DNA from: an uncultured Sutterella sp.
Lineage (GTDB): Bacteria; Pseudomonadota; Gammaproteobacteria; Burkholderiales; Burkholderiaceae_F
Assembly: GCA_905202595.1 (NCBI GenBank)
Contig: CAJKSP010000078.1
Location: 1 to 5,031 of the forward strand
Reading direction: 5' to 3'
DNA: 5,031 nucleotides
Part shown: one piece after another, positions 1 to 5,031 of the stretch
Layout: the number at the start of each line of letters is the position of its first letter
Numbering within the stretch: the first letter of the stretch is position 1
Translations under genes and position numbers: made by a program
The notes under the pieces: model-generated
The model's input: only the letters and a program-made list of their open reading frames with translations
What the model was told of the DNA's origin: nothing
Databases searched by the model: none

Positions 1-128
1 GGATGGCTTCCAGTGTGACCATTCGTTGCCTTTGCTTGCGGCGGCGTTTGCTCCTCCTCGTCCTTCGACCCACTGCTACCCTGCGCTAGATTCCGGTTCC
101 GCCGGTTTCCATGCTTCGGGCTCCTCAT
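1..128 (-). CDS. ltrA: Group II intron-encoded reverse transcriptase/maturase, N-terminal fragment (window-truncated)
   Basis: An ATG at 128 opens a frame with no stop through the left edge, 42 codons beginning MRSPKHGNRRNRNLAQG. The other two frames on this strand close quickly. The visible residues are a basic, Ser/Gln-rich, low-complexity leader, as is common ahead of the first reverse-transcriptase block in intron-encoded proteins. No RT motif is visible because the gene continues outside the window. The product would make intron RNA splice and reverse-transcribe it into new DNA sites. The call rests mainly on position: right after domain III, where the domain IV gene starts. The start is uncertain. 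The ATG has only a weak GGAAA behind it, while a perfect AGGAGG at 175-170 lies 41 bases upstream of it with no start codon at normal spacing. The symbol is the generic one for this protein type. Confidence 0.62.
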   Translation of the reverse strand, partial: MRSPKHGNRRNRNLAQGSSGSKDEEEQTPPQAKATNGHTGSH

Positions 129-195
129 CGGATTTCCAGCAGTTGCCTGGTCGTCGGCTGCGTCGGACGCCTCCTGTTATTGATTTCAGCCCTTC

Positions 196-215
196 CCGGG
201 CACCATCCTGCCCGG
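196..215 (-). other. Group IIC intron domain II hairpin
   Basis: On the minus strand CCGGGCA and TGCCCGG form a perfect 7-bp stem around the loop GGATGG. It directly follows the conserved end of domain I (GCCATAGTA) and precedes the domain III-like GAAGGGCTGAA, the same order as in structurally known class C introns. Confidence 0.7.
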
Positions 216-554
216 TACTATGGCCTCTGCTGACTTCTCACGACAAGCTTTACTCCGTCAACCCAATCGGGGCGGCGTCCGTGAGATCTCCTCGGGTAAG
301 TTCACGCTCTTTCCCCTCATGCAGCTGCCTCATTTACACCAACGGCTCCGTGCAGTTATCGGACTTCGCTCTGTTTTGCGAGCTTATCCGCTGTCATGTG
401 CCTGATGGGCTTCTTGTTCATCAGCTCAAGGGTTTGCCTCCAGCTTCTTTCACCCTGCGCCTCACGGCGTACGCCCTGCTCTTGGCTATGAGGTTGCCAC
501 TGCCGGCCCCTCTCGGGACTTTCACCCGTTAGAACGTGCCCATGCCGAGCACAC

Positions 555-592
555 TAAAAGCAGGCTGCAGCGCTCCTGCGCCGCAGTCTGCT
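555..592 (-). terminator. Intrinsic terminator of the respiratory operon, with its U-tract ended by the intron
   Basis: Downstream of the stop codon at 620, the minus strand folds into a 15-position stem, bases 592-578 with 573-559. It has one A-C mismatch and one G-U wobble, closes with the loop AGGA, and is followed by TTTTA. The hairpin starts 28 bases after the stop, a normal terminator distance. The U-run is cut short at 555 because the intron begins at 554. The element is therefore both the end of the operon and the recognition structure used by the intron. Confidence 0.85.
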
Positions 593-619
593 GAAGATTT
601 CGCACCGCGTATCTAGCCG

Positions 620-3007
620 TCAGGCTTTGATGATGCCCAGCGCCTGTGCCATCGAGAACCCTGCTCGGCAACCATCGGCGAGCGCCTCAGACACCAGCGA
701 CGGCCCTCGGACGAGGTCGCCGCCCGCCCAGATCTTGGCGGCGCCGGTTCGTCCGTCCGCATCGGCGCGCACGCACCCGCGCCCATCGAATTCGACGCCG
801 AGCGACTCCAGCTCAGGATCCGCTTCGCCGCGGAAGCCGTAAGCGACGATGACGAGCTCGGCGGGCACGCTTTGGCGAGGCGCATTCGGCGAAGCTGTCG
901 ATTCGCATTCGACTGCTGCCGCGCGTCCTTCGGCATCGCGCAGCACAGCCGCCGCCTCGAGTTCGCAGAGAAGCGTCACGCCCTCTTCCTTGGCCGCACG
1001 CACATCTTCGGGCCGCGCTCTCAAGTCGGCTTCGCGGCGCCGGCAGATGCAGACGACGGAGGCCGCGCCCTCGCGAAGCGCCGTGCGCGCGCAGTCGAGC
1101 GCCGTATCGCCGCCGCCGAGGACGGCCACGCGCCGCCCGCGAGCCGGTTCGGCAAACACCTCTTCCGCCTCCAGGCCGAGCTCGAGCCGCGCCCGGCGGG
1201 CGAGAAAGTCCGCCGCCTGCAGGACGCCGGGGCCTACCGCGCCCGGCGCATGAAGGGGCACGGGCCGGCCGGCGCCAAGTCCGAGAAACACCGCGTCGAA
1301 CCCCTCGGCAAGGCCCTTCCATTCCACATCGCGCCCGGCCCGCAGACCCAGCGCAAATTTGACGCCCAGCCCCTCCAGCAGCGCGCGGCGCCGGCGCACG
1401 ACGCTTCGCGGCAGCTTGAAGGCCGGAATGCCGAAGGCAAGCAGGCCGCCCGCTTCGGGGGCTGCATCAATCACATGCACTTCGACGCCGAGCCGCGCCA
1501 GCACATCGGCGCAGGCGAGTCCCGCAGGACCCGCGCCCACCACCGCAACGCGGCGCTTCAAAAGCGTGCGGCGCGCATCGGGCCGCCAGCCCGCCGCCAG
1601 AAGCCGATCGGCCGCCGAGCGCTCGAGCGCCGCAATGCCGACGGCGCGCTCGCCGCCCGGCATGCCTTCGGCGCAGGCGCTTTCGCAAAGGCGCTCCGAG
1701 GGGCAGACGCGGCCGCAGACTTCCGGCATGGCGCCCGGCGCAAAGAGCGCCTTGGCGGCGCGCGCCTCGTCGCCCTTGGCAAAGCACGAAAGCGCTTCGG
1801 CCATGCGAAGGCCGAGCGGGCAGCGCGAGGCGCAACTGCCGCAGTGCACGCAGCGGGCCAGCTCCTTCGCGAAGCCGTCCTCGCCGAGAACGCCCCGAAC
1901 TTCATTAAAAGTCGTGCGCCGCTCACTGAGCGGGAGCGCCGGCGCAGGATCTGACGAAGCCGCAGCGCGCGATGCCGCCGCAGGAGCGTCAGCAATCGGA
2001 ATGACGCGCGCGCCGCCCGCTTTCTCCTCCCCCGCCTTCGCGAGGAACGGGAAGCGAATGGCCGACGACGGGCAGGCGGCGGCGCAGGCGCCGCACTTCG
2101 TGCATCGGGCCAGGAGCCAGGGGCTCTGTCCCGATGCGGCGGCTGCCGGGTCAATGCCCTCGGGGCAGGCGTCCCGGCAGGCATGGCAGTCCGTGCCGCG
2201 GGCATGCCGCGTGCAGAGCGCCTCGGACGCCTTCGGACGCAGCGTTCGGTTGAGGCGCGCCGCAATCGTCATGAGCGCCCCGAGCGGACAGAACCGGTGG
2301 CACCAGCGGCGCAGCACGAAGAGCTCGAGGATGAGAAAGGCTGCAAACCAGAGGATTGACCAGTTCGTTTCGTTGAATTCAAAGAGCCGCCAGAGCGCGA
2401 TCACAAGCGCAAAGAAGAGGCCCACCGGACAGACGAGGCAGAAGACCGGAAAGCCGAAGACAGCGCTTGAGGCCAGCGCGCCGCCGAGAATGACGTAGGG
2501 CGTCTTTTCTGCGGCGCCCGAGGGCGCCTCGTTGGCGCCGGACGCGCAGGACGCGCTGCGGCAAGCAGAGGCGGAGAGGCTGCAGGCGGCGCAGGCCGAG
2601 GCGGCCGCGCTCGGCTGCGAAGCCGTAGCCGCCCCTGAAGCGCAGGCCGATTCAGCCGCTGGCGCCGCGCGGCCTGATTCGACCGGCGCGGCAGCGAGGC
2701 TGCGGGGACGGCGGCGCCTGAAGAGCGAGGCGAGCTTGCCCGCCCAGGGAATCGGGCAGAGCCAGCCGCAGAAGAAGCGCCCGAGGAGCGCCGCCGCCAG
2801 GATAAAGACCGCGAGCGCTGCCAGCGCTCGCGGCAGCAGCGTCTTCTCGGCGAGCATCGCTTCGAGGCTGCCGAGCGGACAGACGGCGGCAATGTCGGCG
2901 ATGCCGAAGCTCGAAGCCGTGCCCCAGCCCGTATGCCAGACGAGGCCCGCCGCCGCGAGAAGAACAAAGACGAGCGCGGCAAGCGCCCGATAGCGCCGGA
3001 ACTTCAT
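620..3007 (-). CDS. NapH-like membrane ferredoxin fused to a GltD-like NAD(P)H:FAD oxidoreductase
   Basis: One continuous 795-residue frame joins two protein families. Residues 1-320 resemble NapH/NosR-type quinol dehydrogenase ferredoxins. They show membrane segments near 8-24, 58-78, 172-207 and 216-233, the motif GWGTASSFGIADIAAVCPLG (27-46), CGWLCP (80-85), CLVCP (190-194), CHRFCP (236-241), and two [4Fe-4S] motifs (C265/274/277/281 and C302/305/308/312). An Ala/Ser/Cys-rich insert fills about 101-168. After a linker (320-362), residues 363-795 resemble the glutamate synthase small subunit family (GltD, NfnB, AegA C-terminus). These contain C386/389/392/396, C431/435/441/445, FAD motif GAGPAG (491-496), GGLLAFGIPAFKLP (520-533), nucleotide motif GGGDTA (631-636) followed by R656-R658, which suggests NADPH, and AGGD (761-764). 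Both families place these domains in the cytoplasm. The inferred role is to pass electrons between NAD(P)H, the membrane and the NapG-like partner. The ATG overlaps the upstream stop (ATGA) and has a strong GGAGGG. It is not a glutamate synthase subunit on this context. Domain calls are firm; the direction of electron flow is inferred. Confidence 0.9.
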   Translation of the reverse strand: MKFRRYRALAALVFVLLAAAGLVWHTGWGTASSFGIADIAAVCPLGSLEAMLAEKTLLPRALAALAVFILAAALLGRFFCGWLCPIPWAGKLASLFRRRRPRSLAAAPVESGRAAPAAESACASGAATASQPSAAASACAACSLSASACRSASCASGANEAPSGAAEKTPYVILGGALASSAVFGFPVFCLVCPVGLFFALVIALWRLFEFNETNWSILWFAAFLILELFVLRRWCHRFCPLGALMTIAARLNRTLRPKASEALCTRHARGTDCHACRDACPEGIDPAAAASGQSPWLLARCTKCGACAAACPSSAIRFPFLAKAGEEKAGGARVIPIADAPAAASRAAASSDPAPALPLSERRTTFNEVRGVLGEDGFAKELARCVHCGSCASRCPLGLRMAEALSCFAKGDEARAAKALFAPGAMPEVCGRVCPSERLCESACAEGMPGGERAVGIAALERSAADRLLAAGWRPDARRTLLKRRVAVVGAGPAGLACADVLARLGVEVHVIDAAPEAGGLLAFGIPAFKLPRSVVRRRRALLEGLGVKFALGLRAGRDVEWKGLAEGFDAVFLGLGAGRPVPLHAPGAVGPGVLQAADFLARRARLELGLEAEEVFAEPARGRRVAVLGGGDTALDCARTALREGAASVVCICRRREADLRARPEDVRAAKEEGVTLLCELEAAAVLRDAEGRAAAVECESTASPNAPRQSVPAELVIVAYGFRGEADPELESLGVEFDGRGCVRADADGRTGAAKIWAGGDLVRGPSLVSEALADGCRAGFSMAQALGIIKA

Positions 3008-3021
3008 GCTTCGCCCTCCTT
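3004..3021 (-). promoter_or_regulatory. ATGA stop-start overlap with strong ribosome binding site (translational coupling)
   Basis: On the minus strand AAGGAGGG (3021-3014) lies 6 bases before the ATG at 3007. That ATG shares two bases with the TGA (3006-3004) ending the NapG-like gene. The Shine-Dalgarno lies inside the upstream coding sequence. This fixes the start of the fusion gene and implies coupled, near-equal synthesis of the two partners. Confidence 0.85.
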
Positions 3022-3705
3022 CTTTTCGGGCTCATAGCCGCGCCCGCGCGTGCGGCCGACCGGACGCACAACGATGCCGCGGTCCAGCCCTGTGCGGTAC
3101 GACTGAAAGACGTTTGCGGGGCAGACCTCTTCGCAGAGCCCGCAGCCGTTGCAGGCATCCGGATCGATCACCGGAATGTTCTGCGCATTGAGAGAAATCG
3201 CGTCGTAGGGGCACTTTTCATGGCAGACGCGGCAGGCGCCGGTTCGCAGCGCAATGCAGCGCTCGGTCAGCTCGGCGCGCCCTGCCTTCGCCGTCTCCTT
3301 GTCGAAGGGCTCGATCGCGCCTGTGGGGCAGACTTCCGCGCACTTGCCGCAGAAGTCGCAGCGTCCGAGGCGGAAGTCGAGAACGGGGGTGCGCATGCGG
3401 AGAAGTCCCTGCGACCAGTCCGCCGCGCCGATCACGCCCGTATGGCAGACGCTGCGGCAACGGTCGCAGCGAAGGCAGAGCGCGAGAAACGCCTCCTCTT
3501 CGCGGCTTCCCGGCGGGCGCACGAGCGCGGCCGCCTCTTCGCGGCGCGACGCCGACTCGATGTCGGCCTTGGCCCAGGCGCCGAGCGCAAAGAGGCCGGC
3601 GACGCCCGCTGCGCCGGCAATCGCCTTGCGGCGGCCGATGACCGGCCGCGGCCCGCCCTCTGGCGCAGCCTCCGGCCGAACAGGGTTTGTCTTCTGCTTA
3701 TCCAT
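3004..3705 (-). CDS. NapG/MauM-type periplasmic ferredoxin with Tat signal and four [4Fe-4S] motifs
   Basis: The 233-residue protein has a charged N-terminus, a twin-arginine segment GRRKAIAGAAGVAGLFALG (24-42) and then a soluble domain, so it is likely exported folded by Tat and held at or released to the periplasmic face. Four cysteine sets follow: C77/80/83/87, C116/119/122/126, C150/158/161/165 and C185/188/191/195. This number and layout, including the irregular third set, is that of NapG, which with membrane-bound NapH relays electrons from the quinol pool to a periplasmic molybdoenzyme. The next gene encodes a NapH-like protein and overlaps it by ATGA, supporting a working pair. I give no nap symbol because no napA or napB is visible; the true partner may be another DMSO-reductase-family enzyme. 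ATG 3705 is the only good start: an in-frame TGA lies just upstream. The ribosome site is weak (GAGG about 12 bases away). Confidence 0.9.
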   Translation of the reverse strand: MDKQKTNPVRPEAAPEGGPRPVIGRRKAIAGAAGVAGLFALGAWAKADIESASRREEAAALVRPPGSREEEAFLALCLRCDRCRSVCHTGVIGAADWSQGLLRMRTPVLDFRLGRCDFCGKCAEVCPTGAIEPFDKETAKAGRAELTERCIALRTGACRVCHEKCPYDAISLNAQNIPVIDPDACNGCGLCEEVCPANVFQSYRTGLDRGIVVRPVGRTRGRGYEPEKKEGEA

Positions 3706-3760
3706 GGCGGCTCTGCCTCGCTCTCAAAAATCAACGCCGCGACGGCTGCCCCGAGGTGCA

Positions 3761-3803
3761 GCGCCGGCAAATCCCGTCCAGCCGGCCCCGCGCCTGCCGG
3801 CGC
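3761..3803 (-). repeat. GC-rich inverted repeat between the TorD-like and NapG-like genes
   Basis: The 99-base gap 3706-3804 holds a perfect 8-bp inverted repeat, GCGCCGGC at 3761-3768 and GCCGGCGC at 3796-3803. A further GCCGGC at 3781-3786 lies in the 27-base loop and could pair with either arm. A small GCCG-TCG-CGGC stem (about 3741-3731) followed by TTGATTTTT comes next on the minus strand. The region could slow RNA polymerase or set the level of the downstream pair, but the U-run is offset from the stem, so I do not call a terminator. No convincing promoter is visible here. Confidence 0.4.
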
Positions 3804-3804
3804 G

Positions 3805-4497
3805 TCACGCCTTCTTCGCGTCCGCCGCCTTCGCGGCTTCAGCGGCCGCCTCCTCGAGCATGCTGCGGTCCATCTCGAGGAAGCCTTCCGTCACGAGCGA
3901 CACGGCCTTGTAGAAGTCCGTGCCGGGACAGTTGCGCACGTCCTCGGCAAAGTGATGGATCCAGTTGAGAAGATGCGATTCGAGGAAGGACTTCTGCACT
4001 TCCAGATTCTTCAAAAGCGCCTCGCAGCTCCCCTTCTCGAGGGCCGTGAGCGCGCGTTCAGTCATGACGGCCATGAAGTCGAGCTCGAGCCCGAGCTGAT
4101 CCTCATGCACGTCGACGCCTTCGCGCTTGCCGAAGCCGTTGGCGCGGTAGATGCCGCAGACCGCTTCCCAGGCGTCCTGCATCACGAGATGCTCCGGACT
4201 CGTATAGACGGACTCGATCGGATAGGCCGCGCCAGACGAAACGCCGGCGCTTAAAAAGATGCGCGCATAGTCGACGGCGAGCTCCTCAACGGGATTCTCG
4301 CCGTGCCCTTCGGCGATGTAGGCGGCGAGGCGCCGCCAGCCCTCCGCCATGTGCGGCTCGTCGGCCGATTCCGGAAAATGCATGCCTTTGAGCGACGCCC
4401 AGAGCGCATCGTCGACCTCGACGATGTAGAGCCGGCTCAGCAGCCGATACAGCTGAAGCCTGCCTTCAAGCAGCTCGCGGAAGTCCTGGTCGTTCAT
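3805..4497 (-). CDS. TorD/DmsD-family molybdoenzyme maturation chaperone
   Basis: The 230-residue protein lacks a signal sequence or membrane segment, so it is cytoplasmic. It is predicted mostly helical and is of the usual length for TorD-type chaperones. Family hallmarks are DYARIFL (76-82), YPIESVY (92-98) and HEDQLGLELDFM (131-142), with the late helix NWIHHFAEDV (178-187). The tail, from about 214, is an Ala/Glu/Lys-rich helix that is probably dispensable. Such proteins bind the Tat signal peptide and apoprotein of DMSO/TMAO-reductase-family catalytic subunits, aid molybdopterin insertion and hold back export. The likely client is the catalytic subunit of the operon whose membrane anchor ends at 4684. 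I chose ATG 4497 (MNDQDF) over an in-frame start at 4560, because the extra 21 residues are Arg/His-rich, unlike the family, and run through the leader and ribosome site. The exact subtype (TorD, DmsD, or a general TorD-like protein) cannot be settled here. Confidence 0.92.
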   Translation of the reverse strand: MNDQDFRELLEGRLQLYRLLSRLYIVEVDDALWASLKGMHFPESADEPHMAEGWRRLAAYIAEGHGENPVEELAVDYARIFLSAGVSSGAAYPIESVYTSPEHLVMQDAWEAVCGIYRANGFGKREGVDVHEDQLGLELDFMAVMTERALTALEKGSCEALLKNLEVQKSFLESHLLNWIHHFAEDVRNCPGTDFYKAVSLVTEGFLEMDRSMLEEAAAEAAKAADAKKA

Positions 4498-4507
4498 AGC
4501 GTTTGGG

Positions 4508-4512
4508 TCCTT
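4508..4512 (-). promoter_or_regulatory. Ribosome binding site deciding the TorD-like start
   Basis: AAGGA on the minus strand ends 10 bases before ATG 4497, slightly long but usable. It supports this start over the in-frame codon at 4560. Confidence 0.55.
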
Positions 4513-4546
4513 ATGGTGAAAGGGGTGTGTTCTGTGCCTGCGAAGC

Positions 4547-4571
4547 CGGGGGCGAAGCAAATTCGACCCCG
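4547..4571 (-). other. Leader hairpin upstream of the TorD-like gene
   Basis: On the minus strand CGGGG-T-CGAA, loop TTTGC, TTCG-C-CCCCG forms a 10-position stem with one T-C mismatch. It lies about 50 bases before the ATG at 4497 and is not followed by a U-run, so it is not a terminator. It may be an mRNA 5' structure or an RNA-processing site after the terminator region. I see no recognisable riboswitch and no confident -35/-10 pair between 4560 and 4640. Confidence 0.35.
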
Positions 4572-4639
4572 CCTTGCAGAGCGGCTTTTCCGAAGAATTC
4601 TCCGCCGGACGCCGAGCGTTCCGGCCGAAAGGCCTTGGG

Positions 4640-4676
4640 AAAAGCCGCCTTTCCGCAGAAAAGAGGAAAGGCGGCT
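4640..4676 (-). terminator. Intrinsic terminator between the membrane-anchor gene and the TorD-like gene
   Basis: On the minus strand AGCCGCCTTTCC (4676-4665) and GGAAAGGCGGCT (4654-4643) form a perfect 12-bp stem around a 10-base loop, followed by a short T-run (4643-4640) and then CCC. It begins 8 bases after the stop codon ending at 4684. The other strand lacks a T-run, so it acts on leftward transcription. The short U-tract suggests it may be leaky, allowing some read-through into the accessory genes. Confidence 0.8.
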
Positions 4677-4683
4677 CGAGCTG

Positions 4684-5031
4684 TCAGCCAAGCTGCATGA
4701 TGAGAAGCTGCCAGAGGCCGGAGGCGAAGAGCGCGCCGGCCGCCGAAAGAAGAGCGAGCAGCGCCGCGGCTCCCCCGCGTCCCGTGCGGTCGACGAAGGA
4801 GAGCGCCGCCGGCAGCACGACCCCTGCGCCGACGACGCCGGCCCAGAAGGGCGCGGCGAATTCGCCGCAGAGAAGACGCATGAGAGAAGGCTGCGCCCCT
4901 GCCGACAAGCCGGCCGCCGCTGCATAGGCGGCGAGCGCCAGAAGCGCCGCCGCGCCGGCAGCGGCCCCCGTTCCGGCAGAGGACGGCGCGCCCGCGAAAC
5001 CGCCGCCCTCGGCGGCGGCGACGGCGGCAAG
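4684..5031 (-). CDS. NrfD/PsrC- or DmsC-like membrane anchor subunit, C-terminal fragment (window-truncated)
   Basis: The minus-strand frame is open from the right edge to the TGA at 4686-4684, giving the last 115 residues of a larger protein; the true start is outside. Three hydrophobic stretches are visible, at fragment residues about 24-42, 59-80 and 88-112. The middle one, GEFAAPFWAGVVGAGVVLP (56-74), resembles the late helix of NrfD/PsrC-type anchors, where Gly/Phe-Trp and a Gly-x-x-x-Pro pattern recur. Such anchors take electrons from quinol and pass them to an Fe-S subunit and a molybdenum-containing catalytic subunit. The TorD-like chaperone immediately downstream supports a DMSO-reductase-family operon. 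The sequence is very Ala/Gly-rich and only the C-terminus is present, so another polytopic membrane protein cannot be excluded. Confidence 0.68.
   Translation of the reverse strand, partial: LAAVAAAEGGGFAGAPSSAGTGAAAGAAALLALAAYAAAAGLSAGAQPSLMRLLCGEFAAPFWAGVVGAGVVLPAALSFVDRTGRGGAAALLALLSAAGALFASGLWQLLIMQLG

Larger units (their letters stand above)
1..554 (-). mobile_element. Group IIC (bacterial class C) self-splicing intron, 5' part, cut by the window edge
   Basis: On the minus strand the intron starts at 554 with GUGUG, the group II 5' splice-site consensus, followed by a small hairpin (TGCTC/GGGCA) and then GGGTGAAAGTCCC. Farther in are GGAGGCAAACCCTT (about 445-432), GTAAATGA (about 338-331), and GAAGTCAGCAGAGGCCATAG (237-218). 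From memory, these blocks match in order and spacing domain I of the Oceanobacillus iheyensis group IIC intron of known structure. A 7-bp hairpin at 215-196 fits domain II, and GAAGGGCTGAA (195-185) fits domain III. Domain IV, carrying the maturase gene, begins around 175. Domains V and VI and the 3' splice site lie beyond the left edge. The element sits immediately behind a terminator hairpin, the known target of class C introns. This explains the whole gene-free stretch 129-554. I am confident it is a group II intron and fairly confident of class C. Confidence 0.9.

Noticed and set aside
26..532. Plus-strand open frame of 168 codons covering the left end
   Set aside because: It is antisense to conserved group II intron domains I-III, whose RNA motifs explain the sequence; the translation has no recognisable protein character.
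601..605. GTGCG on the minus strand as an alternative intron 5' end
   Set aside because: GTGTG at 554 is followed at once by the conserved class C hairpin and GGGTGAAAGTCCC block. Starting at 605 would put the operon terminator inside the intron.
1750..1950. GltD-like half as a true glutamate synthase small subunit
   Set aside because: It is fused in frame to a membrane ferredoxin, lies in a respiratory operon and has no large-subunit gene nearby, so a role in ammonia assimilation is unlikely.
3721..3740. FNR-like half site TTGAT upstream of the NapG-like gene
   Set aside because: No matching ATCAA half follows at the required spacing and no promoter elements are visible; a single half site is expected by chance.
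872..4254. Long plus-strand open frames (872-1954, 1359-2498, 3220-4254)
   Set aside because: They lie opposite well-supported minus-strand genes. Their Arg/Ala-rich translations lack family motifs, as expected from GC-rich DNA with few stops on the opposite strand.
4498..4560. N-terminal extension of the TorD-like protein to 4560
   Set aside because: The 21 added residues are Arg/His/Pro-rich, unlike the family, and overlap the leader hairpin and the ribosome site used by ATG 4497.
1..5031. CRISPR arrays, tRNA or rRNA genes
   Set aside because: No regularly spaced direct repeats, tRNA cloverleaf with a TTCGA-type arm, or rRNA blocks were seen on either strand.

Overview
This high-GC bacterial window carries the end of an anaerobic respiratory (molybdoenzyme-type) locus, with every gene on the minus strand. 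The twin-arginine (Tat) polyferredoxin, NapH-like membrane protein, TorD chaperone and NrfD-like membrane anchor, together with the strong Ala/Arg/GC bias, fit an anaerobic or microaerophilic proteobacterium. A gut betaproteobacterium of the Sutterella/Parasutterella type is my best guess, but it rests on gene style and memory, not on a search.

Layout in transcription order (right to left). 5031-4684: C-terminal 115 residues of a polytopic membrane protein, probably an NrfD/PsrC or DmsC-type quinol-oxidising anchor; its 5' part lies outside the window. 4676-4640: a strong intrinsic terminator. 4497-3805: a TorD/DmsD-family chaperone for molybdoenzyme maturation. 3705-3004: a NapG/MauM-type Tat-exported protein with four [4Fe-4S] motifs. 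3007-620: a 795-residue fusion of a NapH-like membrane ferredoxin to a GltD-like NAD(P)H/FAD oxidoreductase, translationally coupled to the NapG-like gene by an ATGA overlap. 592-555: the intrinsic terminator of this operon. 554 to the left edge: the 5' part of a group IIC intron inserted directly behind that terminator, including the first 42 codons of its probable reverse transcriptase/maturase.

Working model (inference): the upstream operon encodes a membrane-anchored DMSO-reductase-family enzyme, and the TorD-like protein matures its catalytic subunit. In classical NapGH, electrons come from menaquinol. Here the fused GltD module, on the cytoplasmic face, could instead or additionally feed electrons from NAD(P)H through a chain of Fe-S clusters to the membrane domain, on to the periplasmic NapG-like protein, and then to a terminal reductase. 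The catalytic subunit and its substrate are not in the window.

The most interesting features are the NapH-GltD fusion, its cysteine-rich low-complexity insert, and the textbook intron insertion into a terminator U-tract. The stretch 129-619 has no protein gene; it is intron RNA domains I-III plus the terminator.
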